The notes under the pieces: generated by a model
What the model was told of the DNA's origin: nothing
The model's input: only the letters and a program-made list of their open reading frames with translations
The model's database searches: none
NCBI GenBank assembly: GCA_027704905.1
Contig: CM051005.1
Coordinates: 17,665,363 to 17,729,362 of the forward strand
Source of the DNA: Muraenolepis orangiensis
Lineage: Eukaryota > Chordata > Actinopteri > Gadiformes > Muraenolepididae
Length of the DNA: 64,000 nt
Direction of reading: 5' to 3'
Shown: one piece after another, positions 24,385 through 34,226 of the stretch
Numbering within the stretch: position 1 is the first letter of the stretch
Layout: every line of letters starts with the position of its first letter
Translations under genes and position numbers: made by a program

Positions 24385-24682
24385 TCCCACCTAGTGTCTG
24401 ACCATGACTTCAGTGTGATGTTGACATGGCTTTTCAAGATGGACCATCTCTGGGTGGATGCTGAAAACAGTGTAAACATATTTTGCAAGTACCCAAAATA
24501 ACCGATGGCGTCTTGGGAGCTTCGTGCAGCATCAGCCACCACCAAGTTTAACGTGTGAGCAGCACATGGCACAAATAAAGCTCTGGGATTGATTGCCAGC
24601 AATCTGGCCTGAACACCTTTCCTTTTGCCCCTCATGTTGGCACCGTTGTCATACGACTGCCCTCTACAGTCATTGAAGGGTA
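24385..24682 (-). pseudogene. hAT transposase, middle part (ZMYM1-like)
   Basis: Minus-strand frame from the gap edge reads MRGKRKGVQARLLAINPRAL, VPCAAHTLNLVVADAA, LFSASTQRWSILKSHV and ends WSDTRWE at 24385, where LINE sequence begins. This is the conserved catalytic-domain region containing the CAAHTLN motif of ZMYM1-like hAT transposases. It belongs with 22385-22930. The intervening transposase residues are missing, so the insertion was accompanied by deletion. The N-terminal part lies in or beyond the gap. Confidence 0.8.
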
Positions 24683-25682
24683 NNNNNNNNNNNNNNNNNN
24701 NNNNNNNNNNNNNNNNNNNNNNNNNNNNNNNNNNNNNNNNNNNNNNNNNNNNNNNNNNNNNNNNNNNNNNNNNNNNNNNNNNNNNNNNNNNNNNNNNNNN
24801 NNNNNNNNNNNNNNNNNNNNNNNNNNNNNNNNNNNNNNNNNNNNNNNNNNNNNNNNNNNNNNNNNNNNNNNNNNNNNNNNNNNNNNNNNNNNNNNNNNNN
24901 NNNNNNNNNNNNNNNNNNNNNNNNNNNNNNNNNNNNNNNNNNNNNNNNNNNNNNNNNNNNNNNNNNNNNNNNNNNNNNNNNNNNNNNNNNNNNNNNNNNN
25001 NNNNNNNNNNNNNNNNNNNNNNNNNNNNNNNNNNNNNNNNNNNNNNNNNNNNNNNNNNNNNNNNNNNNNNNNNNNNNNNNNNNNNNNNNNNNNNNNNNNN
25101 NNNNNNNNNNNNNNNNNNNNNNNNNNNNNNNNNNNNNNNNNNNNNNNNNNNNNNNNNNNNNNNNNNNNNNNNNNNNNNNNNNNNNNNNNNNNNNNNNNNN
25201 NNNNNNNNNNNNNNNNNNNNNNNNNNNNNNNNNNNNNNNNNNNNNNNNNNNNNNNNNNNNNNNNNNNNNNNNNNNNNNNNNNNNNNNNNNNNNNNNNNNN
25301 NNNNNNNNNNNNNNNNNNNNNNNNNNNNNNNNNNNNNNNNNNNNNNNNNNNNNNNNNNNNNNNNNNNNNNNNNNNNNNNNNNNNNNNNNNNNNNNNNNNN
25401 NNNNNNNNNNNNNNNNNNNNNNNNNNNNNNNNNNNNNNNNNNNNNNNNNNNNNNNNNNNNNNNNNNNNNNNNNNNNNNNNNNNNNNNNNNNNNNNNNNNN
25501 NNNNNNNNNNNNNNNNNNNNNNNNNNNNNNNNNNNNNNNNNNNNNNNNNNNNNNNNNNNNNNNNNNNNNNNNNNNNNNNNNNNNNNNNNNNNNNNNNNNN
25601 NNNNNNNNNNNNNNNNNNNNNNNNNNNNNNNNNNNNNNNNNNNNNNNNNNNNNNNNNNNNNNNNNNNNNNNNNNNNNNNNNN
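24683..25682. other. assembly gap, exactly 1000 N; boundary of two genomes
   Basis: The left side is fish-like, the right side AT-rich. Everything that changes (GC content, microsatellites, repeat families, intron style) changes across this gap. The first base after it lies inside the 9.74-kb repeat unit, so the right contig starts at an arbitrary point of that array. Confidence 0.97.
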
Positions 25683-25814
25683 ATTACTACCTATTATTCA
25701 ATAAAAAGAAATTATTTTTTTAGAATTTAAGTCAGCATAATTTCCTATAAAAGATTAAAATAGTATCCATCTTGTTTATATAAATAAATAATGCAGCATT
25801 TAGAAACTAAATAC

Positions 25815-28800
25815 ATTGGATTGGTGCCCATAACATGTCTGACTGCAGCCTCTATCTTGAATGACAATATGGCAAATTCCATATAAATCGCCTGTCATAA
25901 TAACAGCGACTTCTGATGATTAAAACATCTTTCATGATCACAAGCGAAAACAGGATCGGTAAGAATTACAATTATGTGATATGACACAAAATTACCAATC
26001 GAAAGCTGACAACGTAATTATTGTGTGTTGCTAGCACATGTTAATGTTCCTTCACAACAACAGAATTTACATCATTAAATGTCTTGCATCGATACGAAAC
26101 CTTAAATTGGCCGAAACTACGGGATTGATTCCCTACCATTTTAAAAATACGGTCCCAAACTTGTGGTAAATTTTGGCATAAATCCAGATTCAATAATTCT
26201 ATCTGAGCAGCCACAAAATGTTAACTAGAAGCAACCATTGTGTTTCCGGATTTTAGAAAGAAAATGGGAAGATAAAATAATAAAACCCGAATAAATAAAG
26301 TCAGACTCTTACGCCATGGCAAAACATTGGGGGATTTTAAAATTTAAACCTCAAGGCACATACATATTTCTGCAATTCAGATTTATTTTATCAATTTAAA
26401 GAAGAAGATTCGTCGTATTATAATTTAAGGTTAAATTATAACTAAACAAAAAATAATATTTCTTAATAAGCATACGTAATCTTTGCCATTGCGTTCTACC
26501 GCCTGCCCTTCTTGTTATTACATTCTGTCTGATCTGCATTTCTTTAATTTTAGAATATTCTTCAACTTATGCAACGACGAAAACTGTTAAAGGTCTCATT
26601 ACATTTGAATCTTGTCGCCTTAATTTTGATCATAATAAATATTCACAAAATACAAATCTTTTTCACCAACATGTAGTGTATATTGATTAAACCCAGTTGT
26701 TCGTAATAAAGATCGATTTTGGCGTTATTGTCACAAATTAGTATCTCTTTACAAAATCATAATATTATAACTGTGAAAAGCAAATTAAGGCAGAGAACAA
26801 ATTCCGGCAAATTTTAATTACATAGATCCAAAATCCTCTTTATTTAAGAAACTTTGTTTGCAAAATAACAAAAAATTAATAAACAATAATAAAATCGTGA
26901 GTTAAAAATTTTAACAATTAAATTAAATACTATGGTGGCAACAAATCATGACGCCAAAAACAACATCAATTTTTGCCATACGCGTAAATTATGAAACAAA
27001 GTTTATTTAAAAAATCTATTTAAAACCATAAAACTAAATTTTTTGAAACGATATTTTATGTTAATTTATCACAAAAGCTGATATGCAATATTTAAAATAA
27101 ATTCATCGGTGTTACTTGGTTGAAAATAATAAAAGATATATCTTGTAAATATATATTAAATGAATGTTTTATAGAAAACTTTAGATAAAAAAATATAACT
27201 TATAAATTCCCGTTTTTGAAAAAATACAAATTAATTTAAAGTAAAATTCAAGTTTCCAACCTTTTTATTGATTAAAGTCGAGAAAATAATAATTTAAGAA
27301 ACAGCAGGAGTTGTAACCATTACATATTTATAGTACGTGCCAACTTGATTTGGACATATTCCATTCTAAAACAAATTTAATTTAAAAAGAATAATTATAA
27401 AAGACAATAGAAGCTGGATAACATTTTGGTGCAAGACATTTGACAAATAACATGAAAACTCCATCCAATATCTTATCTCCAAAACTCATAAAACCCATAA
27501 CAAATACTAAGGTACTCTAAATTCGAAAATAAAAACAATTGAGATCTTAAAGAGTACACTATTTTCACAATCATTTTATTTACGAGCTCGAAAGCAGATA
27601 ATAACATAATTACACTAAACATCCCAAAAAAATAGCCAAACCAAGTTGATTTCCAACTTTCAAATATTGCGGGCCAGCAAATTCATAACATATACTAACA
27701 ACCGTTAAAAAATCGTAAATAACGGCTTAAATGTTAATAAAACAATAAATATTGAGCACAAAACGCAATTTTTTAATTATTTTGTAAATTTTAAAAACAT
27801 TTTTAACATACTTGAACTTCAATTTTCATAAATTAAAAAATAAATCCTTTTTCCAATTTAACATAATCATGAATATAAAACGGATAAACACTTGAGCAAC
27901 ATTCATTAATAAACAAGATGATAAAATCCAATCTTAAATTTTATTAAATCTTGACATTTAAAATTACATGATAAAATTGTGGTTCTTTCAACCAATTTTT
28001 GCAAATTGTTTTGCCAACATAAATATTTTTGTATCCAGAAAAGTTATTATCACAGAAAGGAATATTGCCGTCACTTAAAAACTTCCCATCAAATGTTAAA
28101 TTTGCAAAATCTATCTTTTTTTCCGCATTTTCTTTGGACAATATTTAAAATAGAAAATAACCAAATAAAATAATTATACTTTTAACTTGGTAGCATCCGG
28201 TGTACTTGACTTATCGTAGTTGCGTAAAACCAGCTTTATTTTAAAATAAAATTATTGTTTACCGGATTGTATTATAAATTTTCTCTTTCTTCTTTATCTA
28301 TTCTAAGTGAATAATTAACAGCTGCTTAACTAAATTTAAAAATCATTGCTATTATCAGATAATAAATTAAACTTATGAATTTATTGCTTTTTCCGATATT
28401 TTTAGAATTTTAAAAAATAAAAGTGAAAACGATATCGATACTGCAATTGTTCTAATAAGATTTACAAGTTTATTTTTTTCTATTTTATCAGATTGAATTC
28501 TTTTAGTTTCTTTAAATGCCTATTATTGGCGTTACAATTGCACCACAAAAATTGACCAATAAATATTATCAAATATGAAAACGACATTGTGATGCACACA
28601 TATCATTATATCTATGGTCATAACCGATATATTGCCTCCATAACAATTTATTTGCAATTTTATTTCTTAAAATAATGGTGACTTTATATATCAAACATTT
28701 TCATTGTTAAAATATTTACATCGAAATTTTTTGAATCTTCTTTTGAAAAATCAAAACGTGATTTTAACTACGCCATTTATTATAATCTATTTTTGTAAAT

Positions 28801-29580
28801 TCAACTTTTGCAAGGATATTGATGTAAACTTTATTCTGGAAAGAAACAAGATTAATGTTTCAAGTTTGATTTACTTAAAAACTATTTATCCATATTTTTG
28901 TCCGTAAAACAATCTTATTGATATATAAAAAATAAATAAATCAACTCTCCAGATTTGAACAAAATTATCAAAGCTGCGGCACCTTGAAAACTTTATGAAA
29001 ATTTGTTTAGTTAAGTTTGATCTCTTCAATATTAATTAATTATTTAGAATTACGTTTTTTCCTAATATTCTTAAAAATTAGTTGTTTTACAAAAAATAGT
29101 GTAAACGTGATGCAAACATTACTTTTTTATAATATATCGGCTGTAAATTCATTATTTTTTGTAAGAAATCATTAACCAAAATTAATATCCGCAAAAGACA
29201 GAATAACTTTTGGCAACCTACTCTTCTTTAAACATGGGATTCTTAAATATTTATCTGATTAAAATGGGATTTTAGCAATATTAATCGTTAATTTATTAAT
29301 TATAAACATTTTATTTTGACATTTTCAAGCTTGTTTAAAAGATAACAAAATATCTGCTAAATAAATTTTGTACTCGAATCAAAAGAAGAAACAGAGATTA
29401 TCACCTTGCAACCAAATGTTGAAATTTAAGAAAATTTACAATCAAAATGATAGTGACGACCGCGCAATTTATATTTTTTATCAAAATTTCAAATCTTGAT
29501 CGTGTTTTTAATGAAATGAATGAGGAAAAGTAGTGAACCTTGTCTTTCTGTCTCAAGTACGTCCGGTTATTTGGCAAAAT
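25815..29580 (-). CDS. candidate intron-rich minus-strand gene(s), Cys-rich/membrane; exon model partial
   Basis: Several splice-bounded open exons lie on the minus strand, with AG acceptor and GT donor and short introns like those of the plus-strand gene. Exons 29440-29580 (ILPNNRTYLRQKDKV... ending in hydrophobic INCAVVTIILI) and 29404 downward are separated by a 35-nt intron, phase 0. Exons 27406-27516 (GDKILDGVFMLFVKCLAPKC) and 27294-27365 (NGICPNQVGTYYKYV, ends TAA) have a 40-nt intron, phase 0. Exons 26667-26746 (ILICDNNAKIDLYYEQLG), 26567-26618 (ATRFKCNETFNSFRRCI) and about 26500-26533 (NQTECNNKKGR) also connect. Exon 25815-25912 has DRGCSQTCYGHQ, an EGF-like cysteine spacing. Whether this is one gene or several is unresolved; more than one stop suggests several. 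Family not identified; an EGF/LDL-receptor-like extracellular protein is a weak possibility. Confidence 0.4.
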
Positions 29581-29959
29581 CTTTTATCCGTGCAAAAATC
29601 CATCAATATCTAATTAAACTCTTATTTTTAAAGCTTTTTTTCAAAATATCCCTCATTAAAAAGATTAATTTTAGCAGGTTATACTTTGATTTAAAGTAAT
29701 ATCTGAAATGAAAAAAAATAAATAAAATCAAAAGTTGGTTTCAAGTCTATATTTGCCTTTTACTATTATTAGATTTTTATTTATGGAAAAATGCTAAACT
29801 TTTTATAAAATTAAGCTTTCTTTTGTAATTATATAAGCATACGCTGAGAAAAAACAATCAAATTATGTCAATTTGGAGAAATGATTAAAATATCTCCAAG
29901 TGTGAAAAAGTAGCCGACAATTAAGCTAATCTAGCAAATCTTAATCCAAATTAAAGAAA

Positions 29960-32958
29960 ATGAAAGGTTTACATATTACATTTTTTATCTTTTTCTGGTT
30001 AAATTCATTTTTTGGGTCAACAGTAGGAATGTTTGATTATAATCAGGTCTAAAATTCATTTATTAAGAATCAGGCGAGTATTGCAGAACCAAATATAATT
30101 GAAAACAAGCATTTTTTAATTTTATGCAATTCAATTTTATTCCAGATTTTCCGGTATTCGTAGTTTCAGAAAAAACGTGCCAAACACTGCCCAGAAAAAT
30201 GAAAATCTCACAATTGAATTTGAAAAACTCCATAAATCATTTATAAAAGATCTATCCCATGATTCTTTTAACTATTTTCTCTTTCTTTTAAAAATTGTCT
30301 ACAAAGGTAATATCAAATAAATGAGATTAATATAAATTTTAGAAAACAATAAAACTTTATTCTGTAAATGTTTATTAATTTTAAATAATAAGATATTCTA
30401 GTTCAAAGTCATAATAAGACCATCTTTGGTAACATTTTTAAACTTGTAATTTTTTGATTTTTACTTTTTTTAAGCTCTAGAAAAAAAGTTGTTTTATATT
30501 GGTAAAATACATATACAATCAAATTATAATTTTGTTAGATTCTGATTACAAAACTTTTATTAACCTCAGTAAAAGCTTTTTTTTATTTGTAATTTATTTT
30601 GTAGCTTATTACAACAATTATAATGTTAAAAGTAAGAATGTATAATTTATTATTTTTATAATTTTTAAGATCCGGATAAAACCGTCAATATTTGTAAATT
30701 TATTAATTTGGACATTTTACATTTAATCAATTAGTCTTGAAATTAAATGGACTTATGAATAACAGTTTACGACGTTATTTATTTTTTGAACGTTTATTAA
30801 ATATTTATCAAAGATTATAATTATAGAGTTGCTTTATGTAAATTTTTATAGATTCAGAATTTAAATATTTTATAGTTCAAAATAAGTTTGATTTTATGAA
30901 TGTAAATAATTGAAAATTAAACATTAAATTTATTTTTTAGACGGTTTACCTGACAGAATTATTCAGATTAGTATGATACTTTACAAATTGAGTTTTATTT
31001 TCTATAGGTCAAGATGGAAACAAAATAATAATAGGCAACTTTTTTTGTCTCAATGCTAATTTTATTTATTAAGACCGCAACGAATTAAAAAGATTAGAAC
31101 TAAACAGTTCAAAAGATATATATAGTAATGTTTTATTGAAATAAATTTCCAAAGTTTTTTAGATTCTTGCATTACTTTTGGTATTGGTAATCAAAGTTTA
31201 AATATTTTGTTTTATTTTGAATTAGTATTTCGGAATGATCAAGTTGAATTCAGTTAATATTTTTTGATTCAAAATATTTTAAATTTTTAGAACATTATAA
31301 AACAACGTATACAAGAAGTTTTATATTTTTATTGGTTAACCTAACAGAATTTAAGAGTACAATGACGAAAGTATAAAAGAAAGTATAATTTATCTAAATT
31401 CTAATTTATCATTTTAAGCAATTGACAATAAATCAACTCAAATTGGCAATTAAAATAAAATTTTGTAAATAAATTTGATTAAGGACTAAATAGATATCTC
31501 ATTTAAGCGAAAGTAAATTATTCAAGAATTATTTGTTTAATTTTTTTTATGATCAAGATTTTCGGATAAAAATGGTAAATAAAATTCTATAAGGGATTTT
31601 TAGCTTCAATTTAGACATTGATTATATTAAAATGTATTCCGAGATAATAATTATAATAGCAGCGTGAGGTTAATATTAGTAAATTCATTGATTCAATATT
31701 TTGTATAGTTTTGTAGATATTGCTGAGAGACTTTTGGAAATTGGTAGTTTTTGATTATTTCGATGTTTAACGATGTTTAAAGACTTTGATCACGGAGATT
31801 ACTGGATTAGATATAAAGGTAAATGCAATTTTAAATTTTTTAGATTTTTAAGTAAAAAATAATGTTAATATAACAATCGGTAAATTTCTCAATAAGTTAT
31901 TTTGAAATTTTATAGCGCTAAATGAAACATTTATTGCCTTGAGTAATAAATTAAAAAAATCTGTATTATGTTTTCAAGTTGATGATGAGAATAATTTTGA
32001 AATTAGTAATAAATGTTTATTTTATGTAATAATTTAAATCTATTTTAGCCAAGACTGAACAGAATAACAACTGTGAATATGCTTATGATCAATATTTTTG
32101 AGATACATTTAGATTTCAATGGAACAAAAATCGAAATTCTTGGTAATTTATTCCTGTATTTTTAGTGAATTCTGTGAAGGAACTGAATTGAAAAAAACCA
32201 ACATTGGTATGAGATCTGTATAGCATCTATTAATTCTTTTTGAGGTTTGAACGGGATTAACATAATACTTAGTAGGTATTTTTTTTATATTTTTTACATT
32301 TTATAGTTCAAAGTAATTCAAAGGATTATTCAGGTAAATGGTATACTTGATATTTTTTTCTAGAATATGTTCTAGTAAAATTACAAAATGAAACTTTAAA
32401 ATTAAGTCAATTTTATTTATATGAATATTTTGGACTAGATTTTAGAATATGAAAACTTTCTAATCGACGCAAGTACTGATTGGATAATTTGAATTTTTGT
32501 TAATTTCATTTAAAAATGGCCAGATATTCCAACAGAATCTCAAAAATCCATTTTTAAATGCATTGTGGAAAATAAAACTGCAGAATGTTTCGTTGAATAC
32601 AAAAACGAAAAGCTTTATGGCATAGACAATTCTAAAATAAATTTAATTTTTATTTAGAGGATGTTATAAATAAAACTTTTTCATATGTGCTTGAAAACGT
32701 TTTAAAGGGAAATTATGATTTAAAAACTAAATATAGAGAATATTTTAGTAAATTTAATTTTGAAATTAATTTTTATTTGTTTTAGCATCACCTACTCAAG
32801 ATAAAAAAAGAAAACGTACAATAATCATTATATGCATCTCGGTGTTTGGAGTACTTTTTACAATTGCAACCGTATGTTGTTTTGTCTTATACAAGCAAGG
32901 TGTATTCAAATATTTTAAAAAATGGAAAAATTTGAATAAAAATCTACCCGAACTTTAA
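29960..32958 (+). CDS. micro-exon gene: secreted/type I membrane protein, unit 1
   Basis: No homologue recognised. ATG at 29960 opens a signal peptide (MKGLHITFFIFFWLNSFFG). Exon 2 is 30146-30306 (KNVPNTAQKNENLTIEFEKL). Then follow about 30 internal exons, mostly 24-30 nt, and a last exon 32786-32958 with transmembrane stretch TIIIICISVFGVLFTIAT and a lysine-rich tail (KYFKKWKNLNKN), stop TAA. Every exon from 3 on begins with two codon bases and ends with one (phase 1-1). The spliced frame has no stop under the standard code, about 480 residues. Introns are about 30-51 nt, GT-AG with a few GC-AG. The first intron is uncertain: the frame needs a donor at 30031 (GTTTGA, 115-nt intron). The 26-nt exon 30876-30901 has lost one base relative to the other copies. 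The layout (signal exon, symmetric micro-exons, membrane exon) resembles flatworm micro-exon genes, whose variants arise by exon skipping. Confidence 0.8.
30343..31445 (+). other. micro-exon block A (exons 3-19)
   Basis: Exon coordinates read from splice sites and frame: 30343-30363, 30402-30428, 30475-30501, 30539-30568, 30605-30631, 30670-30693, 30735-30764, 30814-30837, 30876-30901, 30941-30970, 31008-31034 (GC donor), 31074-31124, 31163-31186, 31226-31252, 31291-31317, 31356-31382 (alternative donor after 31370), 31419-31445 (GC donor). Lengths in nt: 21, 27, 27, 30, 27, 24, 30, 24, 26, 30, 27, 51, 24, 27, 27, 27, 27. Introns run 36-49 nt, most 36-41. Exon plus intron is therefore a module of about 65 bp, and exon starts such as TTCAAAGT/TTCAAAAT and ATTCTGA/ATTCTTG recur, suggesting growth by module duplication. 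Confidence 0.8.
31446..31716 (+). other. decayed micro-exon modules between exons 19 and 20
   Basis: The spacing fits three more modules, but none keeps the pattern. The best exon-like piece, 31484-31512, is 29 nt (30 nt in unit 2) and has an in-frame TAA at 31504-31506 in both units. The next, 31558-31574, has lost its upstream acceptor relative to the third copy, where TTTTTTAG precedes ATGATGGTTTTCG. These exons would have to be skipped for full-length protein, which symmetric flanking exons permit. Confidence 0.5.
31717..32747 (+). other. micro-exon block B (exons 20-32)
   Basis: Exon coordinates: 31717-31743, 31783-31818, 31853-31879, 31916-32005, 32049-32072, 32113-32142, 32180-32206, 32245-32271, 32307-32333, 32364-32405, 32446-32472, 32524-32619 (GC donor), 32658-32747. 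Lengths: 27, 36, 27, 90, 24, 30, 27, 27, 27, 42, 27, 96, 90 nt. All are multiples of three in phase 1-1. Introns run 30-51 nt. Three longer exons (90, 96, 90 nt) encode ALNETFIALSNKLKKSVLCF, PTESQKSIFKCIVENKTAEC and DVINKTFSYVLENVLKGNYD, with several N-glycosylation-like NxT/S sites. Confidence 0.8.
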
Positions 32959-34146
32959 ATGTTCGTTTTAATCTTCACAATTTATTTTGCGTTTGTTTAT
33001 AATTATTTGACTAGATTTTATTTACAATTTTTATTGTATATTCTTATTTATACTTTTCAATTTCTTAAACAAAGGTAACTTTTTCATTATTTGATTAATT
33101 TTTGGCTTGATCTATAAATCCAGAAACTGAATGGAATAAATTCAATAAATATAGACATATTTCAGTTTATTTTTTTAAATTAATTATAAATTTTAGATAA
33201 TTTTATAAATAAATTGCCAAAACAGAAAAAAAACTTGCAAACCAAGTTACTATTTTTGGTCATAAAACTTAATGTAATAAGAAAAAATCAAATATTTTAA
33301 TTTTAGATTTCTGGAAAAAATTTGCAGTTATTTTGAAATAAAATTTGACATTATCTGTAGGCTAGGAACGTACAAAAATGCTATTTCCCATATTTTTTAA
33401 AAAAATCTTGACATTTAAATTTTTGATAATTAACTAGACATAGTCTTGCTTTACTTGGCATGCCAAAAAATAACGCTATTTGTATTTATTTTAAACTATG
33501 TTTGGTGGCCAGTGATTCGAAACTGAATTTCGACTATAATTAATCAAAAAAATTGAAGTTTTTATTCAAATTTGGAACTTTTTTTTATGCATACTTTGAT
33601 ATTCATAAGAATGATGAAAATATTGCATTATGAAAAAACCGAGATATCATATAAAATAAATATTATTAAATGTCTTGTTAACTACGTTATTTTTCCATTA
33701 AATAAAACCAAATATTCACAATTTAAATTAATTCCTAAAAAATTACAATATTTCCACAAAATATCAACATTAAATTTATTAATTTTTAAATAATAATAGA
33801 TGACTAAAAAGAAATTTAAAATTGTAAAAACTTTTCAGAAATTAATATTTTTTTTGTATTTTACCTCAGATTAGTTATATATCTTAAAATGAGACTAAAA
33901 ACCCACATTTTGTTGCGAACGAACAAACAAACATCGCGTTTTATATAGAGAGTAGACTAGGGGACGTGACCAGAGATTCACGCCTGGATCAGAACCATAA
34001 TAATATTAAAAATTATTGTGTGCACATGTGATTTAAAACTATTTTTTAATACTAAAATAAATTTATATTTTAAAAAACTTGGGTGTTAAAAGAGTGCGCT
34101 ACACCCAAAATACCATAAAAAAGTTGAAAAGGTCGACTTAATTTAC
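32959..34146. other. AT-rich spacer, no gene supported
   Basis: A 73-residue frame at 33572-33793 recurs in unit 2 but has AT-driven composition and no motif. At 33913-33960 a GAACGAACAAACAAACATCG then TTTTATATAGAGAG stretch resembles a mobile-element tail, unassigned. Confidence 0.4.
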
Positions 34147-34226
34147 CAAAATATAGAATGAAATAAAGCTAAATTCTCCCAATACAACAGATGCTCTAAC
34201 CAAAACCAATAACAAACCCAGAAAGC
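34147..34226 (-). other. candidate minus-strand exon encoding a transmembrane helix
   Basis: An 80-nt stretch bounded on the minus strand by CATAAG and GTAAATT reads FLGLLLVLVRASVVLGEFSF then ISFYIL, phase 1 in and phase 0 out. It could belong to the minus-strand gene model that starts in the next unit (transcription would run from about 39.3 kb leftwards). The same exon is at 43885-43964 in unit 2. Confidence 0.4.

Noticed and set aside
27944..28141. 65-residue minus-strand frame identical in three units, and the overlapping 64-residue plus-strand frame at 27979-28173
   Set aside because: Conservation comes from recent duplication of the whole unit. The minus frame may contain part of an exon, but I could not bound it by splice sites; the plus frame has no support.
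33572..33793. 73-residue frame repeated at 43310
   Set aside because: AT-driven composition, no motif, in the spacer after the micro-exon gene; repeated only because the unit is.
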